A DNA stretch of 64,000 bases from Lepraria neglecta (Eukaryota > Ascomycota > Lecanoromycetes > Lecanorales > Stereocaulaceae), in NCBI GenBank assembly GCA_033220425.1, contig CM065648.1, forward strand, positions 3,038,001-3,102,000. Reading direction: 5' to 3'. Positions within the stretch are counted from its first letter, which is position 1. Each line of letters starts with the position of its first letter. The translations under genes were made by a program, and so were the position numbers. Under the pieces are notes generated by a model. It had not been told where the DNA came from. It worked only from the letters and a program-made list of their open reading frames with translations, and searched no databases. Below, piece by piece: positions 34,161-45,274 of this stretch.

Positions 34161-36668
34161 CTTGAAGACTGTTCACCAAACCAGTCGCCTTTGGCTGCAC
34201 GAAGGTGGGGGATTCTCGAGCAACACAGATTCGGGGTCGCTTCGATTTATATCCTAGAAAAGTTCCTTCTGACCTTTTACGTAGATCTCAACACTTTCCA
34301 AAAGCTGACACGAGGTCCTAGTCAGCGATCACTTTGATGATCAGGTAAGCGTGTCTGTGGAGCGGTTGTAGGCCTGCCTGAGGAGCCCTTCAGGCGACCG
34401 CCGCTATCGAGATTCTAGAGTGATACCAAATCCTTCAAATCTCTAACAACTATCTGCTCTGACGTAGCACTCCACAGTTCTCGATGTTTTGAAAGTGTTT
34501 AGGAAGATGTGCTGGTTACTATCAACTTGTCTGGCTCGGGATTCTTGTGTTTCGGCCGATGAAACGCCAAGATTGATCACATCGTGGCTGTGTATTTGCC
34601 TTTCCTCCCAATGTCGCTGCGGACGACAAATGCATCAACGCCTCTGGCATGAGGCGGAGAGGCAGAGTCGTACAAGGCATGTACTACGCTTGGTTCGAAA
34701 TTCTCTTGAGATTTGAATTCGGCAGCGCACTATCGAAGGGAGGCGAGGTCGCTAAGCCTCGTCCCTGGGAATATGCGTTATCTACTAAAGCATTATCCAA
34801 GCATGGGTGCACTAGGATGTCTAGGGAGGATCCAAGTATTGGAAAGCGAAGGGTGAATGACAAGACCAGTCTTGTCCTGTTCAGAATGCTGCGTCTACGG
34901 CAAAAGAATCTCGGGGCTGAATCGAGGATTTCTAGCTGACAGCCAAAGAACGTAACGTCCCTGGAAAGAGACCGTCTAGTCCCAGATTCGAGTCGAAGAG
35001 AAGCATTTCGACATCTCCATATCATCAAATTGACAGGTTCCTGATGGATCCGCTTCCAACCCAAAGTTCGAGCCCTAACTTTCAGAAGGTTGTCCTGTGT
35101 ATTCTCTCAGGCGTCGTGGATCCTCCAACAAGGGCACATAACATGCTCGAGGGAGCCCTTAGGCGGATTTCGTCAAAGTGTGTACCTTACCGATCGACTC
35201 GCCTGAAGACATGAATCTTCTCGTTGTTTCCATCCAAGCGGCTCTGCGATCATCAGATGAGGCAGTCATTGTCGTGCAATCAGCTGGGTTAACCCGAAGC
35301 CTGACTCTGGAAGCTGCCATTACACGTGTCCATGTAACATAGTACAGCATGATCACAGACTAGAGCCTCGAATGTCCATCTCTTCAAGTATTTGCTCATT
35401 ATGAGACAGGCAAGAGCGTCGAACCCAAGCGCGTCCTGAGAATGCTCCAGAAATGGCTAGCTGCATACCGAGAGAAGGCCAGCCTCCACAAGGTCATCAA
35501 AGAGGGCTCATCCGGAAAAGTGTACGCAGGTCTCAGATCGACGCCATGCTACAGGTTGTCAGCGTTCTAGGCCACGTGGTTTTGGTCTGAAGCGCCGAAA
35601 GGCGCCAAGACACTCACCACCCACACCAAACAATAGAAGCGGAAAGGCGTGGTGTGAGTCTTGTCAGACCATCGAGATCATGGCTTTTGAGGGCCTTCGA
35701 GACGATAAGGCTGGGGCATTGGGTCACGGAAGCAGTCCGATTCGACGCCATGCATAACCAAGATGTGCAGCCAACGGGTCTTTCCACGAGGAAGGGAAGT
35801 GAACACACAGTAAGGCTGAAGGGTAGCGATTGGTCTGAATAGATGTTGTTCCTGGAGAAGACATTCAGGCAACCGTGCTGATGTATGTAGACTCATCCAA
35901 GTAGTCGTTCATGGCTGGGGCCTTGAAGTAACCCCACCCTCTCATAGATGGAACCGCTATCGCGGCTTCGTCAGGATATCTAGTGGTAGTCATGGCTATG
36001 CGTATCTGCTCTATCTGGCAGACGGTGATTGATCCTACTCGTTACACTAACGATGGCAGCATTAGCGTTATCGACATCAATACTGCCATGTCGAGGTAGA
36101 AGGGGATCGGGCAGCAATGTCCGCTTGAGCTGTCCAATGCCCGCGCTCTCGGTATGCAGCATTTTCAAAGCAACGTCTTGGCGTGTTGAACCATGGGTGG
36201 AAGGAGTGACCGGTGAGTGGTTGACAGCTGAAAGAAGAAATACGACGAGGAGAATGCCTTGGCTGTGAAATTGTCGGATCTGTCACATCTTACCGAAGAT
36301 TGTGGCGGAGCAGTTAGGAAAAATTTGAGCTAGGGCTTTTGGAGAGGTTCCCGCTTATGCACGCCATCGACGGGCCAGTCCTTTCTAGGTAATTAGGGTA
36401 CGCTTCTAGGTAGCCTTCTAGTGCCGCCGGCGCGAGGGATGACTCGATGAATCGAACCTTTAGGTCACGTTAGATGACATGGCCTCTTCCAAGCCTTTCC
36501 AGAGCCTCAACTCGTGAAGGTTGTCTCATTCCCCTCTTACATTATTATCCGAGGCTGCGCATTTCCTTCTTCCTTTTCTCTTCATCATCATCATGCCTAT
36601 GATGCCCTTGCAGCGACATTCTTTTAACACATTCACTACTGTCGACGCGATCGCTCATTGCCAACAAA
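34161..36668. other. 2.5 kb divergent intergenic region
   Basis: Lies between the patatin-like gene and the STAND/HeLo-like gene, so it holds both promoters. No complete gene is visible. A plus-strand open stretch near 35370-35565 contains GKSVEPKRVLRMLQKWLAAY and then VIKEGSSGKVYAGLR, which could be coding or decayed coding DNA, but it has no start codon and no clear family. Confidence 0.4.
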
Positions 36669-38598
36669 ATGGCAGAGCTGGGGTACGCCACCCAGGCAAA
36701 TGAACACAATCAACACGTCGGAGCTAACGACTTCCCTTCCAGCATCATTGCTTCGATCATTCAAGTCGCTGGAGCCGGCTTTAGGCTCTCGCTACTCCTC
36801 AATGCTGTTGCAGCGGAGACGGCAAATGCGGACTACGACATCCGCAATGTTGCTAAAGGCATCTCCCTGTTCTCGTTGATGCTGAAGCAAGTTGGCAAGA
36901 CCATGGAAGAGGGTAAGACAATAGCGTCACAAGGCGCTATCGACACTGCCACCGAGATCAAGGAACAGAGCGAAAAGGTTTTCGAGGAGATCAGAGGCAT
37001 GGTCGATTTCACCCAGGGCAGAGACGAAAAAGGCAGGGTCAGATCTATCACCATAGTGGAAAGAGTCAAGTGGTGTTTTAAGAAACAGAAAGTTCAATAT
37101 TTGTTGGGCCAGCTGGAGTCGCTCAAGCTCAGCTTGTCCATCATGCTTCAGATTCTGCAAATGGGCCAGACAATCGCCACCACCCGGTACGTGATATTCT
37201 GGTTGCACCACGCCTATTCTAATTCATATATACAGTGACGATCCATCGAAAACTCCTCTAAGAGACAAGGCTTTGTTACAAGAGAAGGCAGAGATACAGA
37301 GTATGATGGTTGTGCAACACTGGTCCCTTGTGGAGCTTCGTAAGCTTTACGCACTGGCTGAGCAGGAGGCGAAGGACGAGCCGCCGAGCCCGCTCCTCGA
37401 CGATCCACCTCCAAGCTATGATGCTCACCGAAGCATTGAACACAACTACTATGCGCAGCGCGCTGAAAGTGATCTACAGCCAACGATTGAGGTGCCACCA
37501 GTCCCGCCAAAGGTGGAGATTAACTCTCAAGCTATGGTTAAGTACCAGGAGAAACCACTTCATCAGCTGGACGCGTCTTTTACCAAGGCATTGGCCCGGG
37601 AGAACCATGTCTTGAACGCTCCTGTCTACGATATTGTCGATCATTTATTGGGTGAATGGACTCGTGGTCCTGAATTCGTGCCACGTTCATCTCCACGCTC
37701 GTCACCACCAAAGGATCACAGACAGAGGGCATTTTACGTCACCGACTCAGACTCATCTGATTCTGAATTTGAACGTTCAGAACATACGGGAGGACGTTAC
37801 ATAGAGGCTCGGCCAATGCGCAACAAGAACAACGTACATTTCCATGCCCGTGTTGAGAGTGATCCCGAGGATGGAGATTGGGACAGACAACGAAGACGCC
37901 CTCCTAGGAAGCACATCCTCCATTCCGAGGACGACGACAGTACTTCCGACTCTGAGAGTGCGTCACCACCTCCACGGTCGCACCCTCCTTCACGTCGTGC
38001 CAGTGACGCCAGTCCTCGCCACAGTATAAGCGCACAGGAACAACATGACCGCAACCGACGGCCTTATGCCTCAGGAGGCTTAGGTAATGTTCCCGAAGAT
38101 CCTGGCAGACCAGTCTCTCGCGGGATACCTATGCCTCCTATGCCGATGCCAACACGTCCAATGGCAACCCCAAATCAACAACATTGGCCACCTACGCCAC
38201 AAGGTACGCCTTCAAATTCAGGCTTCCGCATTCCATCATACCACCCTCCTCCTAGCGGCCCTCCGCGATTGGCATCAGGTGGTCCGTACGCCCCGCCGCC
38301 TGGATACATGGGTGGTCCGAGTCCACAACCGCAGGCTGGAGGTTTCTTCCCACAACAAAGGCCACCAGGTCCGCCAGGTCCACCGCCAGGTCCCCTTATG
38401 GCGCCGAACCAGCAGCGACCACCACAATATCGAAAGCGACATCAGCGGCACACTGAAAAAGAAAAAGAAAGAGAAAGGGTCGAGAATGAGAAGGCCGAGA
38501 GAGCAAAAGAATCAAGTAAGAATCTAAAGAGGGGATTGTTTGGCGGTGCAGCCGTAGCTGGCATATTGGATCTGCTACAGGGTCTGGATGGATTGTGA
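36669..38598 (+). CDS. Protein with a STAND/HeLo-like N-terminal helical domain, long Pro/Arg-rich region and conserved C-terminal hydrophobic motif
   Basis: Two exons, 36669-37186 and 37236-38598 (49 nt intron), giving 626 residues. Residues about 20-180 are helical and resemble the fungal N-terminal domains of STAND (NLR-type) proteins: IIQVAGAGFRLSLLLNAVAA, then a long amphipathic helix with EIKEQSEKVFEEIRGM. The middle (about 230-570) is disordered, rich in Ser/Asp pairs, then Pro/Gly/Gln (PPGPPGPPPG). A charged helix (EKEKERERVENEKAERAKE) precedes a final conserved-looking segment, LKRGLFGGAAVAG followed by ILDLLQGLDGL. There is no nucleotide-binding P-loop, so it is not itself an NLR. 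Function unknown; the assignment of the N-terminal domain rests on pattern resemblance. Confidence 0.75.
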
Positions 38599-39197
38599 CA
38601 ATACACTCTTAATGATATCATGCAAGCGACGAGCGTTTGGAGCTACGAAGAATGATCTACGAATCATAGCATGGGTACTATAGGTTTAGCTTTCCCCAAT
38701 TTGTGTACTACTTGTACTACTACTTTCATGTCTTTTGTGAATACAAATTTCTCGCACTGCTACCCTCGACCACAAAATACCACAGTCTCTGTTGCATTGA
38801 CATTGACGTTGCATGCAATTATTAAGCTAAGCACTCCTTGGACTGATGCTGATCAGCGCCAACTGAGTGCCACTGACCTTACACTTGAAGCTCTTCACGT
38901 GTAAATACTTGGACCGTTTCGCCGCATTATTCGATTCCTTTCATCCATCGCTTATCACATCCCATCAGAATCCTTCCGTCTCGGACATAGGACTCGCTTC
39001 TCCAAGAAAGTGCGAGCCCTGCATACGTCTAAGCCGCTAAGTCCGAAGTCTTCTGGGCATTCAAATGACAACAGCTGTATTAACAATATCCCCTCGGGGG
39101 CCCTACAAGGTTCAAAGCTTCCAGCGTCCACATATAAATCAGCTCTCGGGTCCCGAGAGAGGAGAAATATCGAACATCGTATTGCGAATCCACGAAC
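38599..39197. other. 599 bp intergenic region
   Basis: 3' end of the preceding gene and promoter of the amidohydrolase gene. Nothing else recognised. Confidence 0.5.
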
Positions 39198-41125
39198 ATG
39201 GCCGGCACCACCGAATCCCAGTCGTACATCCTCCTCCAAAACGGTACCATCATCACGCACACTCCCCCTCGCAACCCAAATGACCCCTACACCACCACCA
39301 TCCTCCGTTCCCACTCCCTTCTCATCGAAGGCAGCCACATCGCCTCAATCGCCCCCACCATCTCTCCCCCTTCCCCCTCAACTCGCATAATCGACTGCAC
39401 GAACAAGCTCATCGCCCCCGGCTTCATAGACACGCATCACCACCTCTGGCAGACGCAGCTGAAGGGCAGACATGCAGATGAGATGTTCCTCGATTATATG
39501 GCGACGGGGAATGCTCAGAGCGGGAGCTATACGGAACAGGATGTATTTTGGGGGGAGCTGGGTGGGTGTATGGAGAGTTTGGATGCTGGGGTTACGTGTG
39601 TGGTTGATCATGCGCATATGAATTATGGGCCTGGGTATTGTATGTTGTTGCTCTTCTTGGTTGTGTTTTCGCACCTGTCATGTGATTCGCAGTGCTTTCT
39701 GTATCCGCGTCGAGCTCTCGTCAATTGTGTTTCGGCAAACGCACGGCTCCATGCCAGGCCTCCATCTGCCGCCTTGAGCTCTAGTTGATTACATCATGGC
39801 AATCGCCCAGCTCCTTGCCATGCATCTCGCATCTACTTCGCGCTTCGCTCAATGCGCGTCGACTTCTTTTATTGGACGATTCCTCGTCCCGTAGAGATGT
39901 TCTCAAGATTTGCACCTCTTCAATACGGCCACCCTTTCTGACAACCCCCAGCAACCGCAGCCATCTCAGCAACCGCCTCCTCCGGCCTCCGCTCCTTCTT
40001 CTGCTACACGCCAACCTTCCGTATCAGATCCTGGGATCCCTTCGAAATGGACCCGGAATACATGCCCAAATGGCTCTTCACCCAACTCTCTGATCTCGCA
40101 AAAGCACAGCCATTTGGCGACGGCCGCGTGAGGCTCGGATTCGCATTTGATGGGCTCTTCCTGCCGAAGGAGATGGTGGTAGATTTGTTTGATAAAGTTA
40201 GGGATATGGGGGTGAAGTTGATTACGACGCATTATGTTAATTCTAAGAATCCTATCGTTAGTATGTCGACCCTCCTCCTCGCCCAAAAAGCTGTTGGCTG
40301 CGGATAGTAGCCTCTCTTTTCTAACATATCCTCTCAGATGCACCCTCCCCCGTCACCCTCCTCGCCTCCTACGGTCTCCTACGCCCCGACATCCTCTTCT
40401 CCCACGCCAACGAGCTCCTCCCCTCGGAAACAGCCCTGCTCGACCAACACGGCGGTTCCATCTCCACAACACCAAACACAGAACTGCAAATGAACTTCGG
40501 TTTCCCCGCTTGCTTCCGCCAAGATGCTTACTCTCACGCTTCATTGGGAATAGACTGCCACTCTTGCGGTTCCGCGGATATCATCACGCAGATGCGATTG
40601 GCTTTGCAGAGCGAGCGGGCACGGTATAACCAGGCGTTCCTTGATCAGGGGAAGAATCCCAAGGTTCCGAATGTGAGTGCGGAACAAGCGTACAACCTTG
40701 GTACGATTCTCGGGGCTAGAGCCGTAGGGATGGAGAAGGAGATTGGGAGTTTGGCAGTGGGAAAGCTAGCGGATGTGGTTGTTTTCGATGCTACGAGTCC
40801 GAGTATGATTTGTGCGGCTGAGCAGGATCCAGTGGCTGCTATTGTGTTGCATGCTAGTGTGAGGGATGTTGAGATGGTGATTGTGGATGGAGTTTTTAGG
40901 AAGGAGGGGGGAAAGACGCTGCCTGTGAGCGTGGAGAGGGAGGTTGCTGGCTTGGGAGGTGGGGAGAGGAAGGTAGATGTGGGGTGGGAGGGCGTGGTAA
41001 AAGAGTTGTTGAAGAGTCGGGAGGGGATTGAGGAGAAAATTGCGAAGCTAGATTCTGGAAAGGTCAGGGAGGGTATAATTGGGATGATGCATATTGATGA
41101 GAGCAATATTGTCGATTCACTGTAG
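39198..41125 (+). CDS. Amidohydrolase-superfamily metal-dependent deaminase/hydrolase
   Basis: Three exons, 39198-39639, 39952-40260 and 40338-41125, giving 512 residues. The metal-binding HxH is in APGFIDTHHHLWQTQ (His80 and His82), followed by VDHAHMNYGP, a His in LITTHYVNSKN, FSHANELLP, and the Asp-bearing GIDCHSCGSADIITQMRLAL. The C-terminal beta-sandwich contains AVGKLADVVVFD, typical of chlorohydrolase/guanine-deaminase-like enzymes. Substrate unknown: likely a purine, pyrimidine or other amidine-type ring in the cytosol. Intron 1 is 312 nt, unusually long here, with a CTGAC branch site 11 nt before its CCCAG end; the junction gives GPGYSTAAISATASSGLRS. A small extra exon inside it cannot be ruled out. 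No signal peptide. Confidence 0.87.
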
Positions 41126-41540
41126 CATTAAGAAACTAGCCATGCTATGCAAGGAATATATTTGGGGATCGCTCGGTGCTCAGGCGCAACTCCATGTGCC
41201 ATCCTGTACCAATCATAAACTCTGTTCCTTCGAGCTTGTCAGCCAAGCCAACCTCCCATAGTGTAAAAGCGTCGACTTTGCAAATCGATGATGCTCCCAT
41301 CCTGTATCTTCCGCAGGCGGAGAAGAAGCTAATGTTGAAAGCTCGCAGAAATCGCCACACTCAGCGTTCGTAGTGCCCAGAACCAGGCCACTAATCCAAG
41401 TTTTGAGGATAAGCAGGGTGTCCGGTCGGTACAGCCGCTTAAGCTGCCGGGAAAGGGAAAGGTTCTTCGGTTGGTCTGGAGGCTTCGACTTGTCCGATGT
41501 GTGGGAAAGTCGCGCTCGAGAAGGCTGCGGGGTTCACATA
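41126..41540. other. Convergent intergenic region
   Basis: 415 bp between converging genes. No gene or site recognised. Confidence 0.5.
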
Positions 41541-42456
41541 TTAGGCTGTGTCGACATCGGAAGCTGGCAATTTTTTCAAGCTCTTTTGTGCAATTGTCAT
41601 CCTTGGAGCTCGAATTTCTTCTTCCTCGTTACCAAGGTCAATGATGTTGGCATGAGAGCTGTGGTGGCCTTTGTCCGTTATTCTAGAAGAGTTGTGGTTA
41701 ACGACACTGGGTGTGGGAGTGTGCAAGCCTGGCCCGGGAGCGGGGTTATTGGATGTGAGGGACGGCTTTTGCGGTGGTGTAGAAGTGTGTGCATTCTCTG
41801 ATGTAGATGTCTGAGAGCGTTTGCGCTTTCGGTACCTGCGTTTCACTGGTGAAGCGTTCAATCTCCAGCAGTTGATGAGATCGTCATTACTGTCCTTAAC
41901 ATCGAACCTTCCATCAAGGTCTGTGATGTTGAAATCGAGTGGCATTTGACTGAGTTGATACTCCTTTTCTCCATTTGGACCACTGATTCGGATTGCTTTC
42001 GATTTTGAGCTGAGGGGGACGCTGTGAAAGGCGCGGTCGTCCTGGACTTTGAGCATACTCCCAAGGCTGTCAATATATATGTTATACGTCATCTGCGAAT
42101 CAGAGTGTGAGTAGAGCCTGGAATGTTCAAGCAAGGGAGTACACAAATACCTTAGAAGGTGAGTCTGGCTGAGCACAATGTGAAGTGCAGACTTCGAGCT
42201 GGTCAAGCCAGCGTAGAATAGCTTCTTGTTTGATATGATCTGTGACTGAAGGGATAGTAAGATCACTGGACGAATCGTGGATGGGAAATTGTCCGGGCAG
42301 ATGTTGAACGGAGTCGGCGAGTGCAGTGGATTTGAAATCGCGGGAGGGAATGGCACCTTCCAAACATCCTTTGGTGGTAGGAGGTTGACCCAAGCAATCC
42401 GATTCAGACTGATTAGGAAAGGTCACTCCTGTCCTCCCAAATACAAGCGTTATCAT
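41541..42456 (-). CDS. Hypothetical protein with a basic nuclear-localisation-like patch
   Basis: Two exons, read leftwards: 42456-42151 and 42092-41541 (58 nt intron), giving 285 residues. The ATG-initiated first exon is polar and Ser/Thr-rich, with a short helical piece IKQEAILRWLDQLEV. The second exon begins MTYNIYIDSLGSMLKV and forms a probable beta-rich domain (RAFHSVPLSS, KAIRISGPNGEKEYQL, FNITDLDGRFDVKD), followed by a strongly basic patch (VKRRYRKRKRS) and a disordered tail ending with an acidic stretch (IIDLGNEEEEI). The basic patch suggests a nuclear location. I do not recognise the family. An upstream exon is possible because the first exon has no distinctive start. Splice sites are consensus-like (AAG|GTATTT, CGCAG). 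Confidence 0.6.
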
Positions 42457-42830
42457 GTAGTCCTGGCTGAATCACGGATTCGAATTTTTTTGGGAGAGCT
42501 CTCAGCGGACGAGAGCAAGTTACATGGTATAAGAAGTGAATCTGCAGTCACGAGCAAACTTTCTCCTGGGACTAAGTTAAGCAGCAACTAGCCCAACTCG
42601 CGGTTTGCAAAATGATATGGATATTTTCCCAATTTGACATCCAATACACTTGACAGCGAGCAGTAAAGGCTTGGGGCTTTCGGTCTGAGACTTGTGCAAA
42701 TGCTCAATTATTACCCAGTGGCCCCACGTTTGCGGCCAATCCCTGTAGTTCGAGCAGTTACGACGAAAAGTCGAGGGGTTACTGTCCGGACTTTTTTGCT
42801 ACCTGCGAGCCCATGAGCTCCACCTAACCA
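42457..42830. other. 374 bp intergenic region
   Basis: Promoter of the hypothetical gene and 3' region of the hemerythrin gene. Nothing else recognised. Confidence 0.5.
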
Positions 42831-43448
42831 CTACACTTGGCTGTCCGGCGGGAATGAGCGCAGTAGATCCGCAAATTTGTCAATCGGCGCCGCCAGCATT
42901 GCCCCAAAGTTCTCAAAGTACGGCTTGTTGGGCGCATATGGGTGGCTTCTCGTAGGCAGTATCATCTTTGTCCTCTGAAATTGACTCGCCAAGTCCCGAC
43001 TCTCCTCTCTCGATAGTAGTTGCTCCAATCTGGGCATGTCTTCATTCGACTCATGCTCAATGTGGGTGTGCAAATCCTTTAGAAGCTGCTCAAGCAGAGG
43101 AGAGAATTGGCTATCGTCCGGGGACATACTCTGTAGCTTGTAGAGATCCTCCTTGACCTGCGGCATGTTAGCTTCGTCCCACGCTGAGTAAAATCCAGCA
43201 CTTACAGCCTGATGCTGTTCACGATCGAGGTTGGTCAAGTCGGTGCCTTCCTGTCCCATGTGCTTCTCCATCGTCGGATACATAGTCAGCTCCTCACTGA
43301 CTGCATGCCTTGCAAGTGCCCATGTAAACTGGTTCCTCCATTGTATTTTCTCCTCTAGCGTGCTCGAGGATTTGATCTTGTCTGCGTAGCTATCGATGGT
43401 CTTGTGGTCGTTGCCGATGGCTTCGGAGATGGTCCGTTCGTCTCCCAT
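42831..43448 (-). CDS. Hemerythrin/HHE cation-binding domain protein
   Basis: Two exons, read leftwards: 43448-43206 and 43157-42831, giving 189 residues. The di-iron ligand pattern of the HHE domain is visible: His15 (NDHKTID), His48 and Glu52 (RHAVSEE), His79 (EQHQA), then HTHIEHESNED in the second half. The protein is soluble with no signal peptide. Such fungal proteins may bind O2, NO or iron; the role is not known. The 48 nt intron (43158-43205) has good ends (GTAAGT, CCGCAG), is a multiple of three and lacks a stop, so intron retention would insert 16 residues between the third His motif and the following helix without breaking the frame. The spliced form matches the family better. It is divergent from the dehydroshikimate dehydratase-like gene. 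Confidence 0.87.
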   Translation of the reverse strand: MGDERTISEAIGNDHKTIDSYADKIKSSSTLEEKIQWRNQFTWALARHAVSEELTMYPTMEKHMGQEGTDLTNLDREQHQAVSAGFYSAWDEANMPQVKEDLYKLQSMSPDDSQFSPLLEQLLKDLHTHIEHESNEDMPRLEQLLSREESRDLASQFQRTKMILPTRSHPYAPNKPYFENFGAMLAAPIDKFADLLRSFPPDSQV

Positions 43449-44005
43449 GATAATTTATAATGTCGTAGAGGCTTGGAAGGTTTGTCTGGGGAGGGAATAA
43501 TTGCCATCATGACTGTTCAAGTACTGCGACTCGTGCCATAACTGCACGTCATGAAGTCATGAAAGAGGCAACGACGTGCCGCTAGTTGGGTCTCCTCGGG
43601 TTTGCTGCCGAGCTCAGTGACATGATTAGGGGATTATCAGGTCAATAAGCATGCGTTCTGGCTTCGGAGCCGTATAAAATGGCAGAGCTCCAGCTCGAGT
43701 GAGTTGCCAATTTGAATTGACATTGGACTGTTGCCGGAGATGAACTTCAAACTCTCAGCATCATGACGCAACAACCAGCAATGACGAAGTGCGTAACAGC
43801 AATGGCGTCTACAGCAAAGTACCTGTGCTTCTCCACACCCAATTATTCATCCATTGCATCCGCCTTATCGGATTCAAAGCTTCGAGCTCACACGATTCGT
43901 TGGCCACCTTGAACGAGAAGCTGAGCAGGTAATCCTCAAGCCGAAAACCCAACCTTACCATTGCAATTCAAAGAGTAAACTCAGCCCGCTGCTATAACCT
44001 GCAAG
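43449..44005. promoter_or_regulatory. Divergent promoter region (hemerythrin / dehydroshikimate dehydratase-like)
   Basis: 557 bp separate two start codons facing away from each other. No individual regulator site is claimed. Confidence 0.5.
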
Positions 44006-45094
44006 ATGTCGCTTTTGAAGGACTCTCTATCCTCCATTCCCACATGCTACGCAACAGTCTCCGTTGGCACCCCGAAGCACAACTTGGAGGACAAGCTCAA
44101 GGCCATTGCTACTGCGGGCTTCCAAGGCATCGAGTTGGGCTTTCTGGACCTTTTGTCTTTTGCATCGAAGAACCTGGGCAGAGAGATGGGACCCCAAGAA
44201 TTTGATGTGCTGTGCAAGGCCGGATTGGAGGTCAAAAGGATGTGCAAAGAGCTGGGGTTAAAGATCGTCATGCTGCAACCATTTGCGAATTTTGAAGGAT
44301 GGAAGCCGCAGTCAGAGGAGCGAAAAGAGGCTTTTAAGCTTGCGAAAGGGTGGATCCGGATCATGGAGGCTGTGGGGACGGATATGCTGCAGGTTCGCAA
44401 CCAATTCAGTATCAATGTAACCATGCTAACATACGTTTCGTGTTAGGTCGGCTCCACAGATTCTCCTATTCCCACAGCTCGAGACGTAGCAGTCTCTGAC
44501 CTCAAAGAACTCGCAGACTTACTAGCTCCCCACAACTTCCGCCTGGCCTACGAGAATTGGTGTTGGTCCACACACGCTCCAGACTGGAAGGATGTATGGG
44601 ATATTGTCAAGAAAGTCGACAGGCCAAATGTCGGCTTATGTCTCGATACGTTCCAGACTGCTGGAGGCGAATGGGCAGACCCAACCACACGATCCGGTCT
44701 GTTAGAACACGAAAGCCGAGCAGACCTGAAGAAAAAATTCCATGAAAGCTTGAAGAGCCTCGCTGCCACAATACCGGCTGAAAAGATCTATATTCTACAG
44801 ATATCGGACGCCTACAAGCCCAAGAAGCCTCTCGATCCTAGCCCCGATGAGAGCGGACTGAGACCAAGAGGAAGGTGGAGCTCGTCTCTTAGGCCTGTCC
44901 CGTTTGACGGAGGATACCTTCCCGTGATTGATGTAGTAAAGGCTGTTCTGGAGACTGGCTTCCGTGGATGGTTTTCTATGGAGGTCTTCGATGGTGGACC
45001 AGATGGCCAAGATCAGGGCTGGAAGGACATGCCGGCGTATACCAAGAAAGCAATGAAGTCTCACGAACGACTTCTTCAAGAAGTGAAGACCTAG
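44006..45094 (+). CDS. Sugar phosphate isomerase-fold TIM barrel, 3-dehydroshikimate dehydratase-like
   Basis: Two exons, 44006-44392 and 44447-45094 (54 nt intron), giving 344 residues, the usual length of fungal 3-dehydroshikimate dehydratases (QutC/Qa-4). The xylose-isomerase-like barrel shows AIATAGFQGIELGFLDLLSF, the metal-site motifs LAYENWCWSTH and GLCLDTFQTAGGEW, YILQISDAY and GWFSMEVFDGG. The enzyme converts 3-dehydroshikimate to protocatechuate in quinate/shikimate catabolism. The other quinate-pathway genes are not nearby, so an assignment to another sugar isomerase of this fold remains possible. The splice restores DMLQVGSTDSP. Cytosolic, with no signal peptide. Confidence 0.82.
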
Positions 45095-45274
45095 ACTATA
45101 TGGAAAGCGGGGCTCATCAACATGTTTCACGCGTTCTACGACGAGGAGCTCCTTGTGGTGGGGAGTGTAATGTTCTTTTGTTCTCTAATGTACACTATTG
45201 AGAGGAGGCTGTTTCTCTGTCGTCTGGACCAAAGCCGTACATTCTCAACATTCTGATCATGGCCACAATCCTGC

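Noticed and set aside
36440-36465. GAATCGAAC, like the T-loop of a minus-strand tRNA
   Set aside because: The flanking bases do not form T-arm or acceptor stems, so no tRNA fold is possible.
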